In this document: positions 33,066-45,294 of the stretch, piece by piece | Position numbering within the stretch: the first letter of the stretch is position 1 | Layout: every line of letters starts with the position of its first letter | Assembly (NCBI RefSeq): GCF_003573695.1 | Contig: NW_020621603.1 | Coordinates: forward strand, 19,951,116-20,015,115 | Length of the DNA: 64,000 nucleotides | Direction: 5' to 3' | DNA from: Papaver somniferum | Taxonomy: Eukaryota; Streptophyta; Magnoliopsida; Ranunculales; Papaveraceae | Position numbers and translations under genes: made by a program | The notes under the pieces: generated by a model | Seen by the model: the letters and a program-made list of their open reading frames with translations, nothing else | Databases searched by the model: none | What the model was told of the DNA's origin: nothing

Positions 33066-35426
33066 TGAAAAGGATAGGATACCAAGCACACCGCCAACTT
33101 TTATGTTCGACAACCTTTATGGGCAGAACCTAATACAATTACAAGTTGATAAAATTAAAGATCATTGAACAATACGTATATAGAGTTTATATTTCTTTTT
33201 CTTCCACAATTAGAAAGTCATGATAATAAAGTCTGTGAGCCTAATTGTATAAAGAGTACTTGGACGATCTCACAAATCAATATTCAAGTTCAATCTAGTC
33301 GTATCCAAATAAAGAGATCCCGAATTCTTCCAGATATGAAGCTTGTTATCTATCTTTCAAGATACAAATTATACAAGAACGAGTCTCGCAATTGATCACA
33401 ATTAGTATGGAATGTTATACTAAGATTGATTACGTACTACTTCTGCTACTCTTGTTATAAAGATAAAAAAATATATGCGGAAAAGAAAAAACACAAGACA
33501 CTAGAAGTTTTGTTAACGAGAAAAATTGCACCTGCAAAAAAACCTCGGGACCCTATGCAGATTTGAACACCAAACTATATTAAGCCACTATAGACGCTAG
33601 CCTACTATCAGACTTCGGCCTGAAATTTAGTTGAGACCGAATTCACCCTCCAAACAATTCAGATGCAGTCGTGCCCATTACGTCTTTTGAACCTCTCAAG
33701 GCTTTACGCAATTGATTTCCTTAGTTGGCGTCCTTTACAGCCTAAAAGTTGGTTTAACCTCAGAGAAGACTTTTAATACCAAACCTATTTGATTTCCCTT
33801 TAGATCGAATATATCAAGGCTTGGAATTATGTTTTCAATAGACAAAGCTTGCAAACCTCACGAATCCGGAACACTTACACTCAGTAGCTGAGAAGCCTGG
33901 ATTATTAACCACCTGTCAGTAACAATCTTAAGCCGATCAATAACAAAGAAGATTTTTAAATATCTATCTTGAGGAATCACGACATGAAAAGATTTTTGCG
34001 ATTTCTATCTATCTTTTTCCTGGAGGAGTTTTACGAAAACCTCGGCAACAGAAATAACAAGATCAGGATATATGAAATATCAAGGTAAAGATAGTCGGAT
34101 TTGGCTTCATGAATCCCTAAGTGAAGTCTTTAAGTCGGAAACCTTATTATGTTTTGTAGAGGAAACCTAGGTTAATAGAGGACTACTCTAGAATACAACT
34201 AGGACACATAAATGTCAGGGATTGAAATTCCTAGTTATTTGAGTCTCTCTGTTTACAGACTTTCAAGACTAAGGGTTGCTTAGAGCTCATGCTAAGATAA
34301 CTTGATATTCAAGCAAACACTTTCTCAGTTTAGATGAAACTCTTATTAGGAGTTCATGTAAGCATGTGAGAAGTTTGTCTTGAAATTACATAAAAGAATA
34401 TACACTATGTTCCAAAGTACCGGAACCATACATAATGACAGTTCATGGCAAGTATGCCTTATGAACGTATAAGCAAAATGGTGTTCATTTAATACTTAAG
34501 ACTTAAATCATGATTCACAAACACATAATGATTTAGTGATCTAAGATGTCTTAGAGGTGTTTACAGGAGTTGTAGCAATGCGACACATATTTGTGAAAAT
34601 ATTTTATGTGCATCTGCTTAATTCATACTGGGTAGGTATGTGTAGGGGTACACATACCTATGAACCAGATCGTGAATTCAGGGAGCTAAGGTACGCGTAC
34701 CGGGTATGCATACCCTTAATTTATTCACGAATTCAATCCCTGGGGGTACGCGTAATGGTATGCATACCTCCCCCCTTTGCGAACTTCGGGACCTTAGGGT
34801 ACGCGTATTGGGTATGCGTACCTGCCTATACTCCGGAACTCAGATGTCTATGGTAAGCGTAATGGGTGTGCCTTCCTACCATCTGTCCAGATTTCAGTAG
34901 TTCTGAAAAACTCTGTTTCAAATTTTGAAACACTCCCAATCGCCATAGATTTAAAATATACTTGCTTGGGTAATTTCCAAAAATCCATTCGAAACAAAAG
35001 TAGTTTCTGAACAATAAATTGTTCTTAACTAAGATTGCTAAGGATCTATGAATATCCATTGCTCGAGTCATATTTCGAGATGTTTAATAAGGCAAGCTTG
35101 ACTCAAAACTTCTTCTTTGCAATATTATATCTGTTAGAAGTCACACGACATTGTCTCATCTAGATAAAATGGTAATGCCACGGGTAACTAGAATGGTTCT
35201 GTCTTCACATGCCTCTTTTTCTATGAAGTTCTCCGAATTTATTCGTTTGATCCAGTCTTCAATCTTCGACGGTTCAGTGATATCTGATACTCAACTACCA
35301 TACTTTAATCCTAGTCCGAGACTTGACTTTAGTAGACTAGAAATCAAGATATAGTTTTGTGATACTAACATTGAAAACAAGCTTGAGATAGAAAAACTTA
35401 CGAGTTTGACCGAGCACTGTTTAACA
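33066..35426 (-). mobile_element. Solo LTR of a Copia-type element, 2361 bp, reverse orientation
   Basis: Read on the minus strand it starts TGTTAAACAGTGCTCGGTC (at 35426) and ends at 33066 in TTTTCA, aligning over its length with the LTR at 35587-38186. No PBS lies next to its end and no PPT next to its start, so it is not part of a longer element. Flanking 5-mers TCTTA and GTTTA agree at three of five positions, which may be a decayed target duplication. It is more diverged than the LTR to its right. Confidence 0.75.
34630..34880 (-). repeat. Repeat array with GGTACGCGTA and GGTATGCATACC words in the solo LTR
   Basis: Four units of about 60 bases contain GGGTACGCGTA followed by TGGGTATGCATACCT variants; both words are palindromic. 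The array occupies the U3-like part, like the arrays in the other LTRs of this window, but its words differ. Confidence 0.7.
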
Positions 35427-35586
35427 GTTTAGGTAGTAAACAAGGTAGTGATCATTATATGGTGAACGTCTTCTCAAACATCGATAAGCATTCGGTGAAG
35501 TCTTCTCAAAGGATCGAAAAACACAACAATGAAACTTTCTCATTGGAAAAAAGAGTAAAATATTTTAGTGCATGGACCAAGAAAGA
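35427..35586. other. 160-bp spacer between two LTRs facing away from each other
   Basis: Unique-looking sequence between the 5' ends of the reverse solo LTR and the forward LTR. No ORF or RNA gene recognised. Confidence 0.5.
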
Positions 35587-38186
35587 TGTTAGAGCACTGC
35601 TCGGTCGAACTCGCAGGCGTTGTTATCTCAAGCTTGTTTGTCAAGTTTAGTTGATCAAAATTATATACTTTATTTCTACTCTACTTGTAGCTACGTCTCG
35701 GATTATGATAGAAGTATGTAGTTGAGCTTTAGACTTCACGGCGTTCACCAATTGAAGAAGAACATCTACTTAAGAGCTTGGAGGAACTTCATCAACAAAA
35801 GGTATGTGGAGATTATCACTCAGAAGTATATTTTATTCTATCTTCTACTGAGACTATGTCGTACAACTATATAGATTTTTACATTATACACATTTGATAT
35901 TTCGAGCTGAGTTTATCTCATATATATATTTATCGAAATACGTGTTCGAAGCTTTTAGCTTTAGCTTAAAATTCATCATCTACTTGACGAGTTTAGTGTA
36001 GATAATTTATTTGTTGGAAACTAAATATTAAGTCAAGATGATCATGTAAAAATTACCTTGAACATCTTACATGATTTGTGTGAGACAATCATTTGATGTT
36101 AACTTGGGAAGTTTCGTATCGATCGATTAATCACTTGAAATTACTTGAAGCTAGTGGTATGTGTAATATTACCATTGTTGTCTTCTAACGATGTTTAAAT
36201 GATTAAATAAGAGTTTAGAACTTCTACCATGTCTGGATATAATACAGGTTGTATACTTTGTATGTGAACTGTGAAAGTCTAGTTCAGGTCTAGAATTATT
36301 GTTTGCGAACTGGTTTACCCGTGAAAGGTCCGGAGCTGTTGTTCGCGTACCCTGTTGGCGAACGACTAGACAAGGAAAATTCCGGAGCCGATGTTCGCGT
36401 ACTCTGTTTGCGAACGACTTAACAAAGCTAAGTCCGGAACTGTGGTTCGCGTACTTAGTTTGCGAACATAGTGGTTAGGTTCTGAAACCGGTAAGTATGA
36501 ATTTCATACTCATGAACTCAGGTTCGTTTGCGAACTCACTTTGCGAACAAAAGTCCCTTGAACTTTAATGAAATAAGGTATGCGAACTTGTTTTGCAAAC
36601 CGTGGCATTATGTTCATATATTGGTTTTTTGTATAAGTACTTTGTACAATTACAAACCAAACCGATTTTGTTTCAAATGGTTCAGATATATTTCTATAAG
36701 ATGATAAACATTTGAACAACTCTTTTAAAGCACATTTAGATTCATTTGATTATCTATCATGATTGATTGGTCATCATATTTGATCTAGAAGTGTTAGATG
36801 AAGATGACTAAACTATAAGTGTTCATATGGCTAACTTCGGTTAATTATTATTGAGCCAACGGTTATACGCGTCTGGGTACGGTTCATGCATATCTAAATA
36901 TAGGTATATCTCATTTGTGTGTATCAAGCTAATACCATCTAACATTGGAGATTGATTGCTTAATTTCTAAGCATACTTAGCTTGAATCTTAAATCAGGAG
37001 TTCATCTAACAGTGAATATCAATTGCTTTGTTACCAAGATATCTTAGCTTTGATTGTAAGCAATCCTGATTTCAAAGACTATATAAGGGAGAACTTTATC
37101 ATCTGGGAAACCTAATCCCGACATTTTCGTGTGTCCTAGTTGAAAAACTAGAGTCGATTCTCCATTAACCTAAGTTTTCCAAAACCGTTATTAGGTTAAT
37201 GACTTGAAGACTTCATTTGGGATTCGTGAAGCCAAATCCAACTATTTTATTTGTAGTTGTGTATTCTGATCTTACTTTTTTTTTTTTTATCGTTTTGAGT
37301 TTTATCTTTCTTTAAGATTTGTTCGAGATTTATCTCTGATATGTAAGATATAAAAAGTAATAACAACAGTTCTTCGTCTCAGACTCTTGTGATTCCACAA
37401 TAATTTTTTATTATAATAAGTTGGGTTACTATGAGGTGACTAATATTTCTAGGCTACTCTTCGGGAGTATAAGACCGGATTATTAGTTGAGTTTCCTTTT
37501 CACCTTGATTTATCTTAAGACGGAAACAAAACCAGAATAAACTTATCTGCGGGAGACAGATCTGTTTATAAGTATTCGACTTTGGGTGGTAAAAACTCTT
37601 AGGAGTGGGTAAGATCATCTAAGGGAATCAAGTGCGCAGAGTCTCGCTGGGATTCAAGAGGCGTAAGGAACGCGATTGTACCTTAATCGGTGTGAGACTT
37701 GGTTAGGGCTCAATAGTCTTAAGTTAACTTGTAGTAGGCTAGAGTCTGTAGCGGCTTCATACAGTGTGGTGTTCAAGTCTGGACTAGGTCCTGGGGTTTT
37801 TCTGCATTTGCGGTTTCCTCGTTAAAATTTTTTCTGGTGTCTGTGTTAATTTTTTTTTTGCACTATATTTTGTTATATGATTAAAATATCACATGTTGTG
37901 CGTAGTTCAATCACAGTTGATAAATCCGACCTTGTTTGTTTGATAAAACTTGATTGACTCCTGGGCATTGGTCTTTGGTAACGTCCGAGTTATTCTCATA
38001 TCAATCAGTCTCACAGATTTCTATCTAGTTGATTTACTGATTGTATTGAAAAAGAAATATAACTCTTTGATATCCTTTTCAATTGAGTCTCACTTTTAAG
38101 TTGGTGCTCTCGGAATTATATTGGAGTTAGTTCATACAGATTGTCGAACTAAATATTGGGTGTGGTTTTTATACCCCACGTTTTCA
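35587..38186 (+). repeat. 5' LTR of element F (2600 bp)
   Basis: Starts TGTTAGAGCACTGCTCGGTC and ends ACCCCACGTTTTCA immediately before the PBS. A CTATATAAGG box near 37079 and the CCTGGGGTTTTTCTGCATTTG word near 37790 match equivalent places in the LTR of element A. A poly-T run lies at 37268-37278. Confidence 0.9.
36290..36600 (+). repeat. U3 repeat array with GTTCGCGTAC and TTTGCGAACG words in element F
   Basis: Four to five units of about 62 bases: TCCGGAGC or TCCGGAACTG, then TGTTCGCGTAC, then TGTTTGCGAACGAC. GTTCGCG and CGCGAAC halves are self-complementary. Confidence 0.75.
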
Positions 38187-38188
38187 AT

Positions 38189-38203
38189 TGGTATCAGAGC
38201 AGG
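38189..38203 (+). other. Primer-binding site of element F
   Basis: TGGTATCAGAGCAGG two bases after the LTR end, identical to the PBS of element A. Confidence 0.9.
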
Positions 38204-38251
38204 CAAACACGCTAAGACCTCATAAGTCCGAGTTTGTCGCAATCTGACTCT

Positions 38252-39390
38252 ATGGACAGAAGTGTTATCTGTATAAATGTACCGCTAGTCTTCGATGGCT
38301 CGAATTACTTATGGTGGAAAATTGCTATGCGTGCCTTTCTTCAAGCACGTGATTTTAAATCATGGGTTCGTGTATTAAATGGATATGATCCTCCAATGGT
38401 TATAGTTGACGGTGCAACTATCGAAAAGGATGTTGGTGATTATAGAGACGTCGAGATTAGTGTTGTAAAGCAAAATTCTGACGGATTAAATGCTATCATC
38501 CATGCCATTAACCCAGATCTTCAACACCATGTGACTACGTGCACTAAGTATAAAGATGCTTGAGATATCTTACCAACCGTATTTGAAGGGAATACCTCCG
38601 AGAAAGAATCCAGGCTTCAAAACCTAAATTATGTTTGGGAAAACCTTCATATGGCTGATGAAGATTCATTTGATGAGTTTAATCACAAAGTGTCTGAAAT
38701 TGTTAATGTATCTTTTGCATTGAGTAAGACTATTCCTGAAAAGGATATTGTGATGAAAATTCTCAGATCTCTACCAGATAAATACGATTCTAAGAAAATA
38801 TGCCATCGTTGAGGGAAATAACTTTGAAATACTTTCCAGGAATACTATTGTTGGAAAGTTAAATATCTTTGATAACGAACATCTATCAAAGGTTGGAAAG
38901 GATATTGCGTTCAAATCACAATAGAACAATAATCTACTTGATAAAAGTAAAAAATTTGGCAACTCTGTGAATGATCCTATTAAGACTGAATCATCAGATG
39001 AAGATCTTCACAACTCAGTTTCTATGATCACAAGAGAGTTTAGAGATCTTCTTTTTAAGAGAAGCAAACGCTTCATTAGAGACAAACCTAAATCATCAGT
39101 CAAGCCTCATGATCGTGTTCCTCCTAAAAATAGGGATACTGTCGATACTGATGATGAGGATATGCCACAACTCTTCAAGTGTAAAGGTTTTGGTCATTTT
39201 GCTAATGAGTGTCTAAAATACATTGGCAACAAAGGTCTTAATGCAACTCTTGATAAAACATCTAATCACTATGATTCTACAGAAGATGAGATATCAAGTG
39301 TAGCTCTCTTTGGTGAAAATATCAATTTCGAACTCATATCAATTTTGACAATTTTCCTGATGATTCTTCATCAACAGCTTTGGAGGATGT
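38252..39390 (+). pseudogene. Broken Copia gag (UBN2 type) of element F
   Basis: The frame opens near 38234, where the expected ATG of relatives is TTG; the first true ATG is 38252. FDGSNYLWWKIAMRAFLQA and NSDGLNAIIHAI identify the UBN2/DUF4219-type gag of plant Copia elements. It breaks at a TGA (near 38561, where relatives have Trp in KDAWDIL), continues with IPEKDIVMKILRSLP at about 38725, shifts frame near 38800, and resumes in a third stretch (38967-39392) with a zinc knuckle near 39172. The knuckle reads LFKCKGFGHFANEC, so the first of the four metal ligands (Cys) is Leu. The product would not fold as a normal capsid-nucleocapsid protein. Confidence 0.85.
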
Positions 39391-39494
39391 AATGGATTTT
39401 TTACTTACCAATGAAAATTCTATTTCTTGTGTTTCAGGTACTCAACTTTGGTTAGTGGCATGTACAACCATGTTGTCTGAACCATCCTCCATAT

Positions 39495-39806
39495 TTACAT
39501 GTCTTACTGACTTTTAAGGGTCGTGAACTCTCTAAATGTTTCAAGCACAAACATAAAGTAAGGTATGTCAACAAACTACAATGGAGAGCCAGTCGATTAG
39601 CTAACAAGCTCAAACTTGTCCTGGGATCAAATCCATCTGAGGTATGTAAATTTAACTCCTCTCCCAAGAAGTTGATTTCTAAAGAAAAGGCTAGATCAAT
39701 ACAAAAAAGAACTAGGTCTAAACAACCTATAAAGAGGGATATTGATAATTCCTTGCAGGAACCTTGTAGTGAACAAATTATTGTTCACCCCAACATAGTC
39801 TAACTG
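39495..39806 (+). pseudogene. Basic reading frame after gag in element F
   Basis: An open stretch of about 95 codons without an ATG at its head, rich in Lys and Arg (KCFKHKHKVRYVNKLQWR, then ISKEKARSIQKRTRSK), ending with TAA near 39800. It follows gag directly and resembles in composition the Lys-rich frame after gag in element B. It may be the decayed second half of a gag-derived protein. No family recognised. Confidence 0.4.
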
Positions 39807-40135
39807 TGTTGAAAGTGTATCTTATCTCATGTGCCCGTATTTCGAAAAGAGACAAGAGTTTTCCACAATCGGGATCTAGGGTCGGAAACTATTCTAGTTT
39901 GTATCTTGAATATTATTACTTGAATTTCTATTTGTTTTTTTTTTCCTTCATATTTTCAAGTAATGGTATTGAAAAGATTTCATGCTAGTTTAAAAATAAA
40001 TAAAAAAGGGGGTTAAAATCGACATTTCTACTCTTCTTAGGGTTGTATGTATTGATCGTACGTGAACCCTACTTACTCTGTATATAGGTTCCGAACAGCC
40101 TGTTTCCTTCTGTAAAACTCTTTTCATCAAAAAGG

Positions 40136-40558
40136 TTGCTTGTGGAGCTGTTTTATTTCTGTTTCTTTTCACAAACCCATATTTCATATTTATGGGGACT
40201 CCAAGCAACATCTCTGTCTGATGGAAAAGATGTTAATATGATTGTTAAGCCGTTAGTCATGAAGGGAAAAGAGAAATCCCATTCCTCTACAACTTTGAAG
40301 AGAAAAAGGAAGAATATGAAGAAACCAAGAGCTAACAACTCAAATCTTCAAAGGTTTTCTGTTGTTCCTGAAGAGTTAAAACAAACAAGGATGGAGATTC
40401 AGCAAATAAAGGCTATTATACTAAAATCTCTTGAATTCAGAAGGCTTTGCTTCGACAACAATCAAGAAGGTTTGTTGGAATTGACTCATTTCTTCATGAA
40501 CCTTATGTTCCAATGTTTATTGACGACAATGAGTTCGGGGATGATAAAGAGTTTTTGA
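40136..40558 (+). CDS. Lys-rich reading frame with coiled-coil-like segment, unknown
   Basis: Opens without a clear start; the first ATG gives MIVKPLVMKGKEKSH from about 40238. Basic cluster LKRKRKNMKKPR is followed by a helix-like run (VPEELKQTRMEIQQIKAIIL). Location downstream of gag in element F and the basic-plus-coiled-coil layout recall the frame at 61152-61562 in element C, without clear residue-level similarity. It could be a retroelement accessory protein or a chance frame. Confidence 0.35.
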   Translation: MLVELFYFCFFSQTHISYLWGLQATSLSDGKDVNMIVKPLVMKGKEKSHSSTTLKRKRKNMKKPRANNSNLQRFSVVPEELKQTRMEIQQIKAIILKSLEFRRLCFDNNQEGLLELTHFFMNLMFQCLLTTMSSGMIKSF

Positions 40559-40600
40559 AGAATCTTAATGTCTAGGAAACTTCTTATGAGATTTTATTCT

Positions 40601-42540
40601 TATGTTTAAGAAGGATAACTAGTGTTTGGTACAGAAAATATTTTGATTACACATAGCTACTTCCTCTTTGTATCGATATTTCCATGGAAGGCTATGATTA
40701 GTACAGTTTGGGATGATTTCATCAATCTAGTGGAATTTAGTAGTAACATTAATCAAGAAGATTCTTCATTTAAGAAGTGGCTGGTAAAGAAATTATTCAA
40801 GTGGAACCACAAACTGCAACGAAGAAAATAACATGTAAGGAATATGCAGAAAAGGATCCACAAACCAATAAAACAACATGTAAGGAAGCGACCAAAGTGT
40901 ATTGATTTCATTATGTTATTTTTTAAAAAACAAACAGGGTAATATATTAGAACTAAAAGTTGCACATCATAATATTTGACACTTTAACAAGACCTTTCAT
41001 CACTTTACATTTCATAAGATAGTGATGATTGTTATTTTCTACAAAGAAACCTTTCTTGACTAGACTCTATTTTCATAATTTATCTGCTTCATCTTCTAGA
41101 AATCGACTTACATAAGTAATCTTTGTTATCTTATTATACTGATATATGAAAACGCGAATGTCTAAAATTAGTTAGACCGGTTGTTATGTTTTTAAGTCGA
41201 AGAGCCATATTTTTTTGCAGGAAACATTTCAGATGATGTTGTTATTATACTTGCGTAGTTATAATTTTCGCTACAAATATTTTACCCAAAATAGTTACCA
41301 AGTCCATGAGTATATAATAAAACAAACCCAAAAAGTTATAACATACCATGTTCAAACACTTTACCTGGCAAAAGAAGAAGGCATGATCTAAAGCTCAAAT
41401 AACTACACTAAAACAGGTATAAATGGGATGCTAGTAGAGGGAATCCAATCACTCTCATTAAGAAAATTTTGGACCGTATATTGAAACACATCATTTCAGC
41501 ACTCACTACACCTTGAGTCCCCAGTCCACCCCCACAAATCCATTCATCTTGTGATGCTTGAGTCGGGTCCTCTATTTCCATACTCAATATATGTCAGTGT
41601 CTATAGAGTTTAATTGTCTGCTTCACTCCATGGAGACCATCCTTCGAAAGAAAAGAAATCACCTACAAATGACTGCATCACCACGGTTGTCGAGTAGGAC
41701 TTCCATGGACAACCAAAGTAATAAGATAAGACTTCAAGTTCTTGGGCGTCTAATATGCCACAATTATGCAACATGAAAATAAATTGCGCTATGTTATTTT
41801 TTTGTACTTTTCGATTTTGTTTTACATACATATAAACCAGACAAGGATAGAAAATTAACAACTTAAAAAATAATTCAAAAACTTTTAGTATGTTTATAAT
41901 AGTACAAAATAAATCGTAATTCCAAACAAGAAACTCAACAAATGCAAACCTAGAAAAATAAAGCATTATTCAGATACAATTTACAAGATATATATAGTAT
42001 TTTACATATTGAAATGCAAAAAATATCACATGAAGCACATATATTTTATATTATTACGAGCATAAAAGTACCATAAAGTTCACAAATGAGTAACATGAAA
42101 GTTTATATTACCCATACAAGTTGTTTATTACTGATGATACGAAAAACCTAAAACAATTAATTGTAATACCATGAACTTTGTCGGATTTAATTCAACCCAT
42201 TAGAGCACTTATAGGGACTTCTCTATCTTCGAAAATTGTATTGAAAAGTTTTCTCAAGTTATTGTGACTCTATCTCTATCTTCGATTTTAATATCTTTTG
42301 TCTCATCTACATCATTTAGACAATATATTAATGTTTGGATAACTAATTAGTATATAAACTACTACTAATTAATGCTCTTAATTATTGTTGTCTCAGAAGA
42401 CACTTTATACTCCATTCATCATAAAGATTCTCCATGAAGCATACCAGACTCATAACTGATAATCATGTTAGACTCATTAATATGTTAAGACTAATAGTAT
42501 AATTAGGTCAATGGTTGACAAAATAAATACACGTCTCCAA
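40601..42540. other. AT-rich region without recognised genes
   Basis: Nothing supported. Short frames at 40622, 40753, 41558 and 41610 have no recognisable motif and overlap on opposite strands. Confidence 0.4.
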
Positions 42541-43090
42541 AGCAGATCACCGTTCTTGAAACATCAATCATGTCACAGCCTGGAACACGTGCGATGTAGC
42601 AATTGAGTAAGTCGTGCTGGCAGTTAAAGGAGTAAATGGGTAGTATTTTGAAAACCACAAAGTTTCCCAACGAACGGAACTGGTTTAACCACGATTTCCT
42701 ATTTCCTTACTCTTCCACTCCTATACATAAATGTCACCATTTACAAGAGGTTAATGTGTTAACTACCAGTGTTACAAATAGGTTCTTCAACCTATCGACA
42801 AAAGGGCATCAGATATGTGCATATCCCAGAAACATCATACAGAAACTTTATTTTGGTCTAACAAAGAGAAATCATCTTCAAAGTAGTTCAAACATATCTG
42901 TAACAATTTTCCATTGATCTCAACACCTTCTCAGCTTCCCTCCCACAGATCGAATGTTTTCCTCCATTGTGAACGAATCGAATCTGGAACATCCATTTCT
43001 TAGCTAGTATAGACTAGAGTCGTACATATTGGTCTCTCTAAATAAAATAATTACCATGCAATGCATTTGTTTAAGGGTTTAGACAGTTTT
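42540..43090 (+). repeat. Diverged Gypsy LTR-like fragment related to element D
   Basis: From CACGTGCGATGTAGCAATTGAG (about 42585) to CATTTGTTTAAGGG, order and words follow 16810-17360 of element D: CACGTGTG, AAGTCGTG, TTTCC.ACTTC, TTCTCAGCTTCCCTCC.ACAGATC, GAAT..ACTCTGGAAC, then GGTCTCTC. Similarity is clear near 42925-43040 and weak elsewhere, so this is an old or related copy. Confidence 0.5.
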
Positions 43091-43143
43091 GTCTATCTAG
43101 CATCTTCCTACCCAACATTTTACTTTCTACCCAGTAAAACGTT

Positions 43144-43390
43144 TTTGCCGACAAACAATTAGCCGCTAGTATGGATCTTGAGATGGAATAACTAGATGTC
43201 AAGAAAACATTTCTTCAGTGAGTTGAAGGAAAAGTATACATGGCACAACGTGATGGAAGGAAAGGAACATACGATGTGCAAGCTAAAGAAAAGTATATAT
43301 GGTTTGAAGAAATCTATTAGAAAATGGTACAAGAATTCTGAATGGGCAAGAAAGAACATGGATATAAGAGAACAACTTCAGATCATTGCG
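43144..43390 (+). pseudogene. Copia reverse transcriptase fragment, interrupted by element C
   Basis: In three frames the sequence reads LAASMDLEME, stop, LDVKKTFLQ, stop, YMAQ, then (shifted) GKEHTMCKLKKSIYGLK and KWYK, then (shifted) KEHGYKRTTSDHC. This is the LDVKTAFLHG...CKLKKSLYGLKQ...DHC segment of Copia RT just before the YVDD motif. At least two stops and two frameshifts mark it as dead. It ends at 43390 exactly where the LTR of element C begins, so its continuation should lie beyond the right end of the window. Confidence 0.85.
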
Positions 43391-45294
43391 TGAAAAGACG
43401 AGGATACCCAAATATTCCTCAATCTAAAACTTTTCCACCTATAATTCCTTTCTCCGAAAGTGATTGTCTATGGACTGAGTCGAGACAATACAACAAATCG
43501 GTTCCACTTCGTGTGATTATCTATGGATACGAGATCGACACAATACGACAACAATATAACTTTTGTTATTTACTATGGATACAAGATCGAGACACTACAA
43601 ATAATGAAGTATGATTACTTGATAATAGGTTCAGACTTAACCAAACACTATAGGATTGCTATCAAGTAATTAGGAATTAAAGTTTGTGCATTTTACTTCT
43701 AATTATAATAAATTAATTATAATTGCGGAAACAGAAAAGTAAAATACACAACAAGATTTTGTTAACGAGGAAACCGCAAATGCAGAAAAACCACGGGAGC
43801 TTGTCCAGAATTGAATACTCTCAGAATTAATCCGCTATACAAAATCTAAACCAACTTCGTATAGTTGAGACCAAGCAACAGTTTCCTCAGTGTCCCTGCG
43901 CCTCCGACTTGCAATAAGTCACGCACTTGGAACAATTCCTTTGGTTCGTATTCCAAATAGTAAAGGAACAACAAATATGTTCGGTAACAACTCTTTTCAA
44001 ACAACGTGATATGAGTTTGACAAAAGGCTCATCCGTTTAACCAATAAACTCCTTTGTCGGGTTCTTAGATCAATCTATTCAACAACTACCAAAGTAATTG
44101 TTTAGACTACGCAATCAGTACTATGAATCACAAAAAAATGTATTGATGCTGATCTGCGCAACTAATCAATCCAATCTATCAAAAGATAAACCGATTATAG
44201 TTGGATCCTCAGCCGATCAAGTTTTGTGCACACCAAAGATTATGAACTCAAATAAGAAATCTTCTTTGTTTTGAAATCTTCTTATATCTTCAATAAACAC
44301 GTGCACACGAACAACTTGAATCTCTTGTGATCAATCACACACATAAAGGAGTATGTTAACGATGGATTATCACAAGATATCTTTAGATCTACAAACAGTC
44401 TAAATATCCCCGTCGATACTTCGATCTAGTTGAGTGAATCTTATATCAGAAGAGAAGATTCTCAAGCATAAACAAACTAGGTGCAATCAAATTTCAACAA
44501 CCGTTATTCAATCAAATCAATCGAAAACTAATAATGAACTGCAATTATCTAGTTTCCCACCAACGATACTCGTAGAACTTCTCAATCCCAAAGAAGTCTT
44601 TAAAACGAGCGGTCATAAGAGATTTCTCCTAATTAAGGGTACTTTCCTCTTCGAATAGATGGCTCCACCAATAACAACACAACTAGGTAGTTTTGCTAGC
44701 TCTGAGGATTAGTTTGCTTGAAATGCAAACTTCAACATTTATAGACCAAGGAAGTTTGGACACCAAGGAATTTCCAAAATCGAATATTCTCAAAGATATG
44801 TAATAAAGCCAAAATCGATTTTCATAATTCTTGGAAATGCTCTGTCCAAATATTGACCGAAATCTCGATAGAAAATCTCCAATTAGTAAATGCACATTAC
44901 CAATTTTTATTTTCTAAAGATATGCATTTAATTGTTGGAAATTAAACGCATATAAATTTAAAAACCTTAATTAAAAGATTCTCAATTTATTTCGATCCGG
45001 GATTCTCTTTTAGTTATTAAGGAATATCTTTGAACAATAATAGATAAGAATTACTTCACATGTTTAAAGTATGTAGACATATTTACTTTGTAAATCCTTT
45101 TTCATATTTACAATCTTAGAACTGATTTGCCACACTTCCAAACGAGTTTAGAATTGGTTCATCTGATTTCCAAGAACTATGTGATTGATCAAAAACATTC
45201 AATCACCATTCATGGGTTTTCTACCAAACACAAAGTTCGGTTCTACCTCCAAGTGGCAACTAGGATTGGTCACACTGGTTTCTATAAAATTGCT
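43391..45294 (-). repeat. 3' LTR of element C, left part
   Basis: Begins TGAAAAGACGAGGATACCC, the reversed LTR end, and follows the same order as the LTR at 63076 (shared words such as CTTCTAATTATAATAAATT and GCGGAAA differ from the B-type LTRs). It is cut at 45294 by element B and continues at 54827. Joined length is about 2824 bases. Confidence 0.85.

Larger units (their letters stand above)
35587..40600 (+). mobile_element. Element F: truncated Copia-type element with 5' LTR, PBS and broken gag
   Basis: LTR 35587-38186, PBS at 38189, a gag pseudogene (38252-39390), a Lys/Arg-rich frame (39495-39806) and a Lys-rich frame (40136-40558). No pol motifs and no 3' LTR were found before 43391; the end near 40600 is where recognisable element sequence fades, so the right border is approximate. 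Confidence 0.7.

Noticed and set aside
32760..33068. 102-codon plus-strand frame
   Set aside because: No recognisable motif, runs into the solo LTR, and has irregular composition.
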